The notes beneath the pieces were generated by a model that did no database searches, was not told the origin of the DNA, and saw only the letters and a list, made by a program, of their open reading frames with translations. Shown piece by piece: positions 35,936 through 46,114 of a DNA stretch of 64,000 bases (position 1 is the stretch's first letter; each line of letters begins with the position of its first letter). The DNA comes from Hermodice carunculata (lineage: Eukaryota; Annelida; Polychaeta; Eunicida; Amphinomidae): contig OZ026615.1 of the NCBI GenBank assembly GCA_964020975.1, forward strand, positions 82,384,662 through 82,448,661, read 5' to 3'. A program made the position numbers and the translations under genes.

Positions 35936-38629
35936 TCACTTTCCCATGATATTGAGGCCGAATGACTCAATCGAGCGTAGTTGGTGCATCCAATGCTTCT
36001 CCTGAGTTAGTCGCAGCTCTCTGGTGCGGGCTAGTCTCGGAGGAGTCGGGATGTATTCTAGGATATGGACTTCAATGTTCAGTCCATCATGTCCTTCCTG
36101 GGAAAAGTGTCTTCCCAGGGATTGGGTGGTCACTTTGTTATTGATATAACGAAAGTGCTCTCTTAACCTGTCCTTCAGTGGACGTTGCGTCTGTCCTACA
36201 TATTGTTTATGACAGGTCTTGCAAGTTAGGAGGTACACTAGGTTGGAGCTTTCACAGCAACCTCCCCTCGGGACTTTGTATGTCCGTTTTGTTTCTGTGC
36301 TGGTGACACTTCCTGATGTGTTCAGCCGAATGCAGTATTTGCAATTCTGGCGATTACATTCATTCTTCTGTTTTTTGCCTGAAATTGCTGGATTTTCTCT
36401 TTCAGCATTGGAGTGTCTAATCCTGGAGTGGACTAGCATGTCTCGTTTGTGTTTTGGGCGTCTAAAACCTATGGTGACTGGTCTGCTGAAGATTGTTTCA
36501 GCATGACGAGAGGCTTGTAAAGTCCTCCAATTTTGTTGGATTATTTGTCTAATTGGAGGGAGAGCAGGGCTGTTTGATGTGATTAAGAAAAAGTTTTCCT
36601 GATCAGTGTTTTCTTCATCTTGGCTTGGTGCCAAAAGATCTGCTCTGCTGACTGAGTCAACTTTGCTTTTTGACTCTCTAAGTATTTGAGGTGGGTATTC
36701 TCTCTTCTCATAGTACTTTAGGATTTTCTTTGAATTCTCTTCAAATTCTTCTGGTTTACTGCAAATTCTCTTAATTCGCAGAAGTTGACTATACGGCCCT
36801 CCAGTTCTGGAGTGTCTGGGATGGGCTGACCTAAAGTGTAGGTAGGTGTGGGTGTCTGTGGGTTTAACATAGAGCGTGGTGTATGCTCTATGTTGTGAGT
36901 CAATTTTCACAGTTGTGTCTAAAAAATTGATTTCACTTTTTGACCGATTGCATGTGAATTTGATTGTTGGATGACAAGAATTCAGAAAAGTGACAAAATC
37001 TGTTAATTTTTCTTCGGAGTGAGTCCATATACAGAATATGTCATCAATAAATCGCCACCAGACTAGTGGTGAAAGAGGATGTTTGAGTAAACGGTTTTCT
37101 TCCAAATCTGCCATAAATAGATTGACAAATGATGGAGCTACCTTGGTACCCATGGCGGTACCACTGACTTGGAGGTAATGATCACCGTTGAACTCAAAAT
37201 TGTTGCAGGTGAGGACAAGTCGTAATAGACTTATCAACTCCGCTGTTCCAGGTTTGTCTGTGTGGTCTTTATTGTGTAACAGAGCCCTTGCAGCACTGTG
37301 TAGGCCTTCATTGGTTGGAATGTTAGTGTACAATGATTGTACATCTAAAGTGACCAGAAAAGCATTTTCTGGTAGAGCTGGTAACGCCTCAATTTTGTTT
37401 ATGAAATCTGTGGTGTCCTTGATATAACTATGAATTTTCTTCACTAGTGGTTTCAGAAAGAAATCAACATAAGCTGACATACGTTCTGTAGGACACTCGT
37501 TTGCACTGAGTATTGGGCGAACAGGTGGAGGTAAAACTCCTTTATGTATTTTCGGTAGGAAATACATACTAGGTACCCTGGGTTCAGTAATGTATAAATA
37601 GTTATACAACTTTGAACTTATGCTCTTATTGTCTAGCATGCCTTTCAGGGTTGATTTGACTCGTTCATTGTGTATAGAAGTAAGATTGTTTTCCACTCTC
37701 TTGTAGTGGTCAGTATTTGATAAATGGTCCATAGCCCTTGCTATGTAGTCATCTGTGTTCTGTATCACGATGGCTGAACCTTTATCTGCTTTTTTGATCA
37801 CTATTTCTGAGTTAGTCCGAAGTTCTTTAAGACCTATTCTTTCTTCCCTAGATAGATTATCTACCTTGGGAATTCTGGGTTGGAATTTTGCCAGATCATA
37901 TTTTACCGACCTACAAAAAGCTTCTAGGTTGGGGTCTGCTAGTTCAGCCTCAGTAGGCGTGAAGGAGCTTGGTATTTTAAATTTGTGGGTGGGTTGGGCA
38001 GATAAGTCTATATCTGATGCTTGACTGGCATTAACATTGGAAGTTGTTGCAGGTTCTGCATTTTGAGATCCCTGCCTTTCCTTAAGGTTTTGAAAAAAAC
38101 ACTTAAGTTTCACAGTTCTGAAAAATCTTTCAAAGTCACTATTGACTTCCCCCATATCTGGTTCTCTAGGGGTTGGACAAAAATTCAAACCCTTGTTGAG
38201 AACTTTTTTCTGTGACTCTGTAAGCTCATAGTCAGAAAGATTGACTAATAAATCTTCAGGGATAAGTAAATCGTTATTATCTCTGATGTTGTTTGAATTG
38301 TTGAAATCAAAGGTATGGATGTATTTAACTTTTGCACTACAAAGGTTAAATAAAGGTTTGACTGTACTCACCATGTTCTGCTGTTCATGATGAGCTTCTG
38401 ACTGGGTCTCTGTATAGAGAGTGTCTTGGTTGCTTGTCACTGTCACAAAATGTTTTGACTGGTTGACATGATGAGGGGCAGACAAAAGTTGTCCCTTAGA
38501 GTTTATAGCGTCAAACGTAAATCCAACTTCCAACGTAGAACAAAAATCCAACTCTGAACTGAACTGTAACTGTGAAGAACGAGTATTTAGTATCTCCGGT
38601 TCCCGTGGCCCTTCTTGGGCTGGGGGCAA
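35936..38629 (-). CDS. Penelope-like reverse transcriptase with GIY-YIG endonuclease
   Basis: An 897-codon frame. RT motifs: KKADKGSAIVI (~275), FLPKIHKG (~357), motif A TLDVQSLYTNIP (~427), motif B GTAMGTKVAPSF (~489), motif C FIDD (~527), NFLDTTV (~567), then PTDTHTYLHFRSAHP (~588). A Cys cluster CNRQNCKYC (~757) leads into the GIY-YIG domain: LVYLLTC...KQYVGQT (~796-813), RLREHF (~819), and a C-terminal HWMHQL. It copies element RNA and nicks target DNA. The listed start is a TTG; the first ATG in frame comes near codon 86. The frame is also open upstream, overlapping the preceding ORF by 43 nt. A frame change or non-AUG start from that ORF is therefore likely. No internal stop. Confidence 0.93.
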   Translation of the reverse strand: MPPAQEGPREPEILNTRSSQLQFSSELDFCSTLEVGFTFDAINSKGQLLSAPHHVNQSKHFVTVTSNQDTLYTETQSEAHHEQQNMVSTVKPLFNLCSAKVKYIHTFDFNNSNNIRDNNDLLIPEDLLVNLSDYELTESQKKVLNKGLNFCPTPREPDMGEVNSDFERFFRTVKLKCFFQNLKERQGSQNAEPATTSNVNASQASDIDLSAQPTHKFKIPSSFTPTEAELADPNLEAFCRSVKYDLAKFQPRIPKVDNLSREERIGLKELRTNSEIVIKKADKGSAIVIQNTDDYIARAMDHLSNTDHYKRVENNLTSIHNERVKSTLKGMLDNKSISSKLYNYLYITEPRVPSMYFLPKIHKGVLPPPVRPILSANECPTERMSAYVDFFLKPLVKKIHSYIKDTTDFINKIEALPALPENAFLVTLDVQSLYTNIPTNEGLHSAARALLHNKDHTDKPGTAELISLLRLVLTCNNFEFNGDHYLQVSGTAMGTKVAPSFVNLFMADLEENRLLKHPLSPLVWWRFIDDIFCIWTHSEEKLTDFVTFLNSCHPTIKFTCNRSKSEINFLDTTVKIDSQHRAYTTLYVKPTDTHTYLHFRSAHPRHSRTGGPYSQLLRIKRICSKPEEFEENSKKILKYYEKREYPPQILRESKSKVDSVSRADLLAPSQDEENTDQENFFLITSNSPALPPIRQIIQQNWRTLQASRHAETIFSRPVTIGFRRPKHKRDMLVHSRIRHSNAERENPAISGKKQKNECNRQNCKYCIRLNTSGSVTSTETKRTYKVPRGGCCESSNLVYLLTCKTCHKQYVGQTQRPLKDRLREHFRYINNKVTTQSLGRHFSQEGHDGLNIEVHILEYIPTPPRLARTRELRLTQEKHWMHQLRSIESFGLNIMGK

Positions 38630-38955
38630 CCATATTTGCGTCCTTGCCCTTGACGACGGCTGTCGTTCTTGGTGAGACTTGACAATAAGTTCGTCAGTGC
38701 TTCTGCTTGGCTGGAGCTTAATCTGAGGTTGCTTGGCGATGGGGATCTTTCCCGTCGCTGTGGTGATCTCCCCCTTCTCTGCAGTGACCTCGCATGTTGG
38801 GTGCTCTTCCCTCTCGGGGACTGATACCTCTTCGAAGTAAAGTTGTCTAACTTTCTCTTCCTGGTATTGCCTGTGCTGCTTGATTGGTTTTGACTTTGTT
38901 TACATTGCTGTTCGGCTTTGGGTAACGAGAGGCATTCTCGTTGCCGCCGGGTCAT
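38587..38955 (-). CDS. Penelope-like element middle ORF, basic, 122 aa
   Basis: Starts at an ATG that overlaps the stop of the preceding ORF as ATGA (38955-38952). It ends 43 nt inside the RT frame, one base back (-1) from it. The product is very basic and Ser/Arg/Gln-rich (RSLQRRGRSPQRRERSPSPS), like an RS or nucleic-acid-binding tail. No known domain. It may be a separate small protein or the middle part of a polyprotein made by two -1 steps. Confidence 0.6.
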   Translation of the reverse strand: MTRRQRECLSLPKAEQQCKQSQNQSSSTGNTRKRKLDNFTSKRYQSPRGKSTQHARSLQRRGRSPQRRERSPSPSNLRLSSSQAEALTNLLSSLTKNDSRRQGQGRKYGCPQPKKGHGNRRY

Positions 38956-39953
38956 CTTGGGGAGGAATCTCGCCTTGGCGCCTGTTTCATCAGAAAAAGA
39001 TGATCATTGTTCTCTTTCTCCTTTTCCTGCTTTTCTTTGATTTGAAAAGAAATATTCTTTTCCATTTTGGTGATCAGCTTTGCTTTCTGTCGTCCTATGA
39101 GTTTGGTTAAGAGGTCCGTGGCTTTACGCAAGCCTGCCTTGTCGGGCCCATAGCAATACTGCAAGTTTGCTAATTCATTTGTCGCAATCGCTTGGTCGGG
39201 CTTCAGCATTTCTTGTAGGGTATCCTTCAAGATAATTAACTGAGCTTTGCTTGCATTCGCTGCAGTCTGTTTCCATGCCTCTAGGGATTTCCTAGGTGGA
39301 ATAATTCCTTGTGGGAACTTGGGAGTGTACGCAAGTTCCGGCGGAATCAAATCATTCTCGATGCATTTCGTATAATACTGAATGCGTATTTCCTTTTTGG
39401 CTACCTTCACCAAGGCGCTTCGTGTGCTTCGAAAGTTTTGGAGAGCTTTCGGTAAAATCAAGTTTTCCTCTTGCCGTTCCCAACTCGGGTCTCGGCTGCT
39501 ATTTCCACAGCTTGGCTGAGGTGGGCGAAGTGATGGTGATTGATTGTCACACCTATCCTGACCTGATTCTGTGCTATTTCTAGCTCTTTTCCGTGGTTGT
39601 CGCGGATTGGGCGATTGTGGATCTGGGGCAGCTGACCCGGATGACTCTGATGTCACAACAAGGGAAATCCCCTGTGCGACTGAAGACATGAGAGCTTCTG
39701 TCTCGTCTATTTCATCCCCCCATCTCGAATGAGAGGCACGGGGTGAGGTCTGGGGTGTAATGTAGCTTACACTCTCTGTTTGCTTTGTAGCTGTTGATGT
39801 AGAAGTTGATGCAGTAACGCTGGTAATGATCGACGCAGTGCTACATGTTGGGACCTCCGAGGTCACTGTGACCGGGGAATTCACACGGAATCCCCCAAGG
39901 TTTGCTGTAATACGCTCTAATTCAGCCTCTGACTGCTCTGTGCCTTCTGCCAT
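38952..39953 (-). CDS. Penelope-like element ORF1, 333 aa, function unknown
   Basis: ATG at 39953-39951, just inside the 5' pseudo-LTR. The first ~150 residues are low-complexity Ser/Thr/Pro-rich with KRARNSTESG (possible nuclear signal). Residues ~165-333 are helical and Lys-rich, with a coiled-coil-like end (KLITKMEKNISFQIKEKQEK). Probably an RNA-binding structural protein of the element, by analogy with ORF1 of other retroelements; that is inference. The stop overlaps the next ATG. Confidence 0.7.
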   Translation of the reverse strand: MAEGTEQSEAELERITANLGGFRVNSPVTVTSEVPTCSTASIITSVTASTSTSTATKQTESVSYITPQTSPRASHSRWGDEIDETEALMSSVAQGISLVVTSESSGSAAPDPQSPNPRQPRKRARNSTESGQDRCDNQSPSLRPPQPSCGNSSRDPSWERQEENLILPKALQNFRSTRSALVKVAKKEIRIQYYTKCIENDLIPPELAYTPKFPQGIIPPRKSLEAWKQTAANASKAQLIILKDTLQEMLKPDQAIATNELANLQYCYGPDKAGLRKATDLLTKLIGRQKAKLITKMEKNISFQIKEKQEKEKENNDHLFLMKQAPRRDSSPR

Positions 39954-39970
39954 CTCGGCTGAGACAATAA

Positions 39971-40420
39971 ATAAGCAAATCTGACAGGACTAGACCGTAG
40001 ATGGAAGAGGCTCTTGTGGTTTTTCGACGTAAGACTAGTTTCGGTGATCTCTTCACCTCATCAGTTACGAAACCGACCGTTGAAAAAACTGCGTGTGCCT
40101 GCTTATATACGTTGGGTTGCTACGTAAAACACGTGCTATTGTTTACGTTGATTCAAAGAATTTTTCTTTGAAAATACGTGTTTTCCTAATATGGAAACAC
40201 CTAGATGTTTGATGACTGTGGGTCAATCAGTACTTATCTTAGGCTTGTTTAGAATTAGAGCAACAGAATAGTTGTTCCAATAGCCCTGGATAGGGACTAT
40301 GGAAATATTTAGGAACATTTCCCTTGTGGTTAAATATGCAGTTGTTTTCAAATTAACACTATATGTGTTAATTGAGTGGTACATAGCATGGGAAAATGAG
40401 CTCAGGCCATAAAAATTATA
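39971..40420 (-). repeat. 5' pseudo-LTR of the Penelope-like element
   Basis: Direct copy of 35465-35912, about 7 differences in ~448 bp. On the minus strand it lies upstream of all three frames. An A-run (40421-40430 on +) marks the element edge next to the target duplication. Confidence 0.9.
40020..40072 (-). ncRNA. Hammerhead ribozyme, type I, in 5' pseudo-LTR
   Basis: Same fold as the 3' copy: CGTAA, CTGATGA (40064-40058), GGTG/CACC stem II, GAA, ACTAGT, C (40033), TTACG (40032-40028). The only nearby difference from the 3' copy is outside the core (gaaacc/gaaact on +). Cleavage is expected between 40033 and 40032. The two sites are 4506 nt apart, so double cutting would release a unit-length RNA. 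Confidence 0.9.
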
Positions 40421-40440
40421 AAAAAAAAAAAAGATGAGAT

Positions 40441-40998
40441 CATGCACACAGGGATAGGTGCCACTACACATAGGGTAGGTGCCACTACAAGCAAGCATTC
40501 AAAGCATGAGAATACAGAAGTAAGCTATACTATAAAAAAAGCATGTCTGGATGCACGAAAAATTGATATGTTCTTGGGCCCTGTGACCTTGAAAATAGCT
40601 CAAGGTCAAAAACAATATATGGCATACATGTCCTTGGTATGATGCATCTCTGGTATACATTTCATTATTCCATCTCTAAGGGTTCTAGAGATATGCTGCC
40701 AGACACACGTAAACGGATATGTTCTTAGGCTCTACACGAAAATGGATATGTTCTTGGGCTTTGTGACCTTGAAAATATGTCAAGGTCAAAAACACTTTAC
40801 AGTGCACATGCCCATGGTATGATGTATCTCTGGTATAAATTTCATTATTCTATATCTTAGGGTTCTAAAGATATGCTCCCAGACGGACGCACGGACACAA
40901 GGACGGACGGACGGATGCACGGACAGACGGACGGCAGGCCCCCTCTCCTCACTAACTCTATGTCCCCCTATGCCCCCTTCTGTGGCGGGGGACAAAAA
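40441..40998 (+). mobile_element. Family C element, right part
   Basis: Three units of 'tgtgaccttgaaaatatgtcaaggtc' and 'gcacatgcccatggtatgatg', a GGACGGACGGACGGATG microsatellite (about 40884-40935), and the 3' hairpin end GTCCCCCTATGCC / TGTGGCGGGGGACA (to about 40996). It is likely the continuation of 35013-35453 across the Penelope-like insertion. Confidence 0.6.
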
Positions 40999-41696
40999 TC
41001 ACTGGAGCATGACAATTTGAACAAACCTGGTGGAAACCAACCCAAGGTACATTGCCACCAAGTTTGAAGTAAATCTGGATGACGGTTTTGGAGAAGAAGT
41101 CGAAAATGTGAATTAGCATTAGAATGCGCATTGATATAATTATAGTATAAGCTATAACACATAAAAATTTATAAAAAGTTAGAAAAAAAATGCAGCTCCA
41201 CCTGGTGAACAAATTACGAACTAGGAGTCCCAGGGAGTGTTCCTGTGTGATATTAAAGCAATTGGGTGAGCGGTTTCAGAGAAGAAGATTTTTTAAGATT
41301 TGCCCCAAACATCACTGGACCGTGACCATTTGAACAAACTTGGTAGAGACACACCCAAGGCAAATTTTTACCAACCAAGTTTGAAGCAGATCTACCCGGC
41401 GGTTTTTGGAGAAGAAGTCGAAAATGTAAATTGTTTACGACAGACGATGGATTTTAAGACTATGGTATCAGCCCAGGTGATATGATCACCTGAGCTAAAA
41501 ATCCAAAAATCACTGTAGCATGATCATCTGAACAATCTTGGTAAAGACCCACCCAAGGCACATTTCCACCAAGTTTGAAGCAGATCTAGCCTGTGGTTTT
41601 GGAGAAGAAGTCGAAAATGTATATTGTTTACAACGGATGGACGACGGATTTTGAGACTATGGTATCAGCTCAGGTGATATGATCACCTGAGCTACA
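40999..41696 (+). repeat. Family B-type core with a different 3' hairpin, duplicated
   Basis: Family B interior phrases, then two successive right ends about 197 bp apart. Each is a hairpin with arms CTCAGGTGAT/ATCACCTGAG around ATG (first slightly altered, 41472-41494; second 41668-41692), followed by TAAAAA or TACAAA. The S motif here (CTCAGGTGA) differs from that of the other family B copies (CTCAGCTGA). Confidence 0.6.
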
Positions 41697-41896
41697 AATA
41701 TGTCAAGGTTACCCATCTGCAATCACAACCAAGGTTTTATATAGGAACATCTTCACAAAAAATTTCAATTTAGCAAGTCAAATCTTTCTTCAGTTATCGC
41801 GTCCGCAACGCACGTAACAATGTGTTGAAGAAGAAGATGCGAAAGAAACGGACACAAAAACAATATGTCCCCCCGTTGCATGGGGAGACATAATTC
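41697..41896 (+). mobile_element. Family D right-end copy
   Basis: A core fragment, then 'gtgttgaagaagaagatgcg' and 'caatatgtccccccgttgca' with GGGGAGACAT; the last two form the 3' hairpin. It matches the right end at 28262-28352. Confidence 0.6.
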
Positions 41897-42665
41897 AGCA
41901 TGATAGACAATTAACCAAAATAAATAAATAGCAGAAGAAGGGTTAAATATAGCCATGACTGCAAGATCTCGAAAAATTATTTTTTGTTCCCCAAAATAAC
42001 CTTAATTTAACTGTTGTATAAACATGACAAAATGTAGAAAAAGTTATCTATCCATTTTTAATTGTCTTGAATTTATCTGAATCACATGAATTTTTCATTG
42101 TCTGCTAATCTGTGCTATTTAAGATGCTAACACAAACATCTTTGGGGTTATCTATATTTCCTTAATTTCTTAAGCTGACATGGTAAGAGTTGCAAATTTC
42201 ACCAGCTTTTTATGCTTTTCCAAAATTATGACAATCTCTTTATTTTTTAAGCTTGGGTGTCTTTCATGTGTATCTTGAACTATTTCAGCCTCAAAAAAAT
42301 TATGATCTAAGTGGCTTTTATTTGGTGAAACCAAAAGAAAAAAAATAACTGTAACGGTTTATAATTGAAGAGGTCCAGGTACCACTGAAACTAGAACTAT
42401 GTTTAAACCAGTGCTACGCCCTTCCATCTGCAGCCCTTGTCCTGCATATTTCATTTACTGAAACTCAAGTCAGCCTCAAAAGACAGATGATTTCAGTTGT
42501 CTTTTTTTGGTAAAAACTCAAATCAATCAAAAAAGACTAATGATTAAACTCACTCCATACTATGGTGACAGGCATTGGTCAGTGGTTCTTGGCACTGCCT
42601 GGCAAGTCATGCTGCAGCTGCCCCTGTGACAGGTGGGGTGTCACAGTATAGTTTTGTTTCCCTTA
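41897..42665. other. Intron sequence, no gene seen
   Basis: AT-rich, unrecognised. Confidence 0.4.
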
Positions 42666-44255
42666 CAGGGCTCGACAATTTGCTAAAAAATCACTTGTCC
42701 GCACGGCAAATGGATTTCAAAATCGACTTGCCTGTATGCAAAATCCTTTTGTCCCAGGTGATAAAAGTTCTATAAACATCGTTTTTTTTCTAACAATGCT
42801 AAGGCCTAGACAAATCATTTACCCTAAAATGTATTTGCCAATTATTGTCGCTTGCAAATTCGCAAAAAATGTTAAATTTTACAACTATTCTAGCTGCAAC
42901 TGTTCGACAGTGAAACTGGCAAAATATTAAAAATACAAATTGAAAAGTAAGCTATTTGCATGGGGTGACTAACAATGAAATATACATTGTAATTTCTGAC
43001 ACTATAGGAGTCCGTATCCTGGGTAAACTTAAATAACGATTAAATAGTTGCATTGGTTTCAGGATCTTTTCTTGCTGCCTCTGATGCCGCACTGGAATGC
43101 ATATCATTTGCGTACCAACCTGAATGCTATCGGTACATCGTAATAAATTTGCGTATACAGTATTGGCAAGTTCCTTGCAATAAACAGTGTTCTTAAATCA
43201 AATTCATACGCAAAATTTAATATTTCAAATCAGAAATCGAGCCATGTGGTCTGACGCACAACAGATGACCCGATTGGTCAATTGAGTCACATGCAAAAAT
43301 GAGCCAATCACGGCTCATGTTACAGTGTTTTCATCATGGCTTCCGCCCAGGGAACATGTGTGAATATGCGGTAATTTACCGAGGAACACACAAACGGGAA
43401 GCTTTGTTTATATTGCAGCATGCGAAAATAAAGATTCCAGTGTTTATTGCAACAATTATTTGGAATCACAGGCAAATACGCAAAGGTAGGGGATAGCGGG
43501 AATTTCCAAATGTGTCCCAAATCAGTCTGTGAGACTGCATCAGTTCACCGCAGAACCACTCCACGACCACTCTGTCACTTGCATGACTGGCAGTTGTGTG
43601 GTGTTTTTGCTCGGGAAGTCATCTCACGGCACCTATTTTTTCCAACACTGTAAGAACCCACCGATAAATAACATTTGATGTTAATTTGCAGATGAATTCG
43701 CCATGCAAATTTTATTATTTTTTGACGCTGCTTTGACACCCTTGGGGCAGATCACACTGACCGTGAGTAGTATGACCCCGCTCAGTAAGCCAATTACTGC
43801 CGGTACCTTTGATATCGTAATGGTATGTACCACAGTGAAAATGTCTGCTTGTGTTGAAAGAAATAAAGTTCTGATGAATATAACTGCTGACCAAGTAATT
43901 GTTTAAACCTGGCATGTTTATCAATTAGCGATTATTTTCACCTATCTGCACCCCACGCACGTGCTGCGAAAGCTCTGGATTTTTTTATTAGACCCCCCCA
44001 TAGTTTTTCAGCATGCACGCAGCGCTCCAACTTTAAACACTGTTATCACAACAAATTATTGTCACCTTCTGCCGTCTCCTTGCCAGCCTTGCAAACAACT
44101 GCAACTTGTAACTGTGTCTTGAAAATTTCAGGAATAGAGTTCCCAGCGAAAAAAAAGTTGGTTGCCCGACGGGGCAAGTACCTATTAATTTTAACTTGCC
44201 CAAGATTAAATCTGACTTGTCCCGGGCAATCGGACACGTGAATTGCCAAGCCCTG
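42666..44255. mobile_element. hAT-like element, about 1.6 kb, non-autonomous
   Basis: Inverted ends CAGGGCTCGACAATTTGC and, as complement, CAGGGCTTGGCAATTCACG. Subterminal ACTTGTCCG.../...GACTTGTCCCGGGCAA also lie inverted. CAGGGCT ends fit hAT. A shared ccttac flanks both ends, offset by one base, so the target duplication is uncertain. No transposase frame. Confidence 0.55.
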
Positions 44256-45953
44256 CCTTACTGTAAATAAAATCCTGTCAAAGGGCAGACCAAGTGTAGT
44301 AACAAGGAACTTGGTCTGCTTTGCAGGCAATTTCTATGGCCATTATTGGCAAGTTTCCTCTTTTAGCTTTACAACGTGTGCCAGTGACCTGGGATACAAA
44401 TGTCAAGGTCATCCATATTACAAAATATATTTGTGCAGGTCATGATCAATATCATCATGGTACTGCTTTGGCCTATTTAGCTTTATTATTTTTCAAGTTT
44501 CAGAGTTCTGTTTCTTTCAACACAATTTTATTAGTAACTTCTGTCAAAATATAGATGGTGCCACTAGTATCACCATCATTCGAGACTTTGACCTCCTCAA
44601 CAATCTCACCAAATTTTATAAGGTCTATCAGAAATGCATGTTTGTTTCCTACAACATATTTTCCAACAGGGTAGGTAGGTAGATAATTTTTTTTTTCTTT
44701 TTCTTTTTCTTTTTTTGTTTCTGGTGTGAAGTGCACAAAAGGTGTGACTGCTAAAGGCGCGAAGCCATTCTAGGGGGTCTGGAGGCATGCACACCCCCAT
44801 CCCCCCGTAATTTAGAAAATCTAGGTGTCAAATGGTGCATTCTGGTGCATTTAAGCTAATCTTTTCTGTGTTTCAGGAGAGGGTTAGACAAGCATTCAAT
44901 TGTGCAGTTTTCTTTTTTCTTTTTACACACACCTTGCTCTCTGTAATCCTTGGTTTTTAAGCTATGATTTCATTCATCAGTTCAATAGTATGCTCTTGTG
45001 ATAAAAATCCAGGAGATTTCTCAGGTAAGGTTCTGATTTTTTAAAGCAGGTTCTACCATACAGCATAGAACATTTTCAACTTTCAGCGTGCCAATAACAC
45101 TTTTTCCATTCTTAGAAATGTTGTTTATTTATTCTAACAGAATTTTGTTGCTTAAATAGTACAAGGACTTTGCCAACTACATCTAACACAAATATTTGAA
45201 TCTGACCAAGGTATAATAACCTTACTGTGGCTATAAATGATATTCATATGTATTCCAAAGTATTGAACGACATAGATAATTTGCCGATGATTTAATTTGG
45301 TCATGCAAATGAATATTAAGTAACCAATGGTGACAGGGTCGACAGCAAGTCAATTCAGCCTGTCACTTTCGAGTTTTGACACAAACTCAATATAAACGGG
45401 AATGGACAACATGCATGAAACTAAGGGATAGAAGCAATATATTGTTATCAAACAATAGGAAACTATATATACTGCGGGATGGCACCAAATTTTTTACATG
45501 TCCGACTCAACGGAAAACAAAATGTATCCCTTTTCCGTAAACAATGTGGTGCCTGGCATGTTCTCTGCATTTATTGCTAGGAAGGTATATCATGTGATCA
45601 CTCCCTGCACTTTACTCCCTAATTTCAAGGCCTGTACATAGCTACCATCTCTACAAATTTAACTCCTTGCCCAGAGTGAAAAAGTAATAAATTTGTGTAA
45701 AATTAGGATATTATGAGTAAAACCTGACTGGAATGCTGAGTGAACTTGGCAGGGATGCACCTTGTCCTCAAATTGTTTCTTCCCCCCCCCCCCTTTTTTT
45801 TTTTTTTTTTTGCTTTTTCTTTGTCTTAAGAAGCAAAAAATTAGACATGGGCATATGACAGAATCACAGCAATACCATTAAAATGCTCAGCTGACTGACA
45901 TATTACCTGAGCTAAAAATGACCATGCCTACTAAACCGACAATAAACATCACA
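44256..45953. other. Intron sequence with tandem-core debris
   Basis: 44340-44640 matches the repeat at 60.7-62.2 kb ('gtgacctgggatac...tcaaggtcatcc', 'agatggtgccactagtatcacc'). A poly(C)/poly(T) block lies at 45781-45811. A decayed family B right end (gctcagctgactgacat...acctgagctaaaaa) is at about 45882-45918. No gene. Confidence 0.5.
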
Positions 45954-45959
45954 ACTTAC

Positions 45960-46092
45960 CACAGGAAGAAAAGTAGTTTTGTGCGGACAGATCCATCACT
46001 AAGTTTGTACTCTAAGTCATACACTCCATAGCGACACTCCTTATGCTCTGCTGCATCAAGCAGTTTCTCTTTGAACTGCTCGTATGTCTCTC
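45960..46092 (-). CDS. CFL: ADF/cofilin, middle coding exon (residues 47-91)
   Basis: Acceptor TTCGAACAG then GA, completing Gly47. It then encodes ETYEQFKEKLLDAAEHKECR and YGVYDLEYKLSDGSVRTKLL, ending FFL plus TG of Trp91. CRYGVYDxEY and the K-LLFFLW strand are hallmarks of cofilin and ADF. Donor CTGTG|GTAAGT is strong. 133 nt, with phase 1 in and phase 2 out; both match the neighbouring exons. A family B element starts only about 22 bp upstream of the acceptor on this strand. Confidence 0.95.
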
Positions 46093-46114
46093 CTGTTCGA
46101 AAAAATATAAAAAA

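Larger units (their letters stand above)
35464..40430 (-). mobile_element. Penelope-like element with pseudo-LTRs and hammerhead ribozymes, looks whole
   Basis: About 4.97 kb, flanked by a perfect 10-bp target duplication, aagatgagat (35454-35463 and 40431-40440). Two direct pseudo-LTRs of ~448 bp (35465-35912 and 39971-40420) differ at about 7 positions (~98% identical). Between them, on the minus strand, lie three partly overlapping frames, the last encoding reverse transcriptase plus a GIY-YIG endonuclease. That domain pair and the pLTR layout define Penelope-like elements. It sits inside the cofilin intron in the same orientation as cofilin, and has split an older family C element. The close pLTR match and intact long frames point to a recent insertion. 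Confidence 0.93.
17335..45959 (-). other. CFL: Cofilin last intron, about 28.6 kb, repeat-filled
   Basis: Donor GTAAGT at 45959-45954 and acceptor TTTCTGTTGCAG ending at 17335, both read on the minus strand. No further ADF-H exon is needed, because flanking exons match in phase and residue order. It contains family B/C/D/E elements, two hAT-like elements, a pogo-type MITE and a whole Penelope-like element. Confidence 0.9.

Noticed and set aside
36219-38215. Plus-strand frames across the Penelope-like element
   Set aside because: Antisense shadows of the RT gene.
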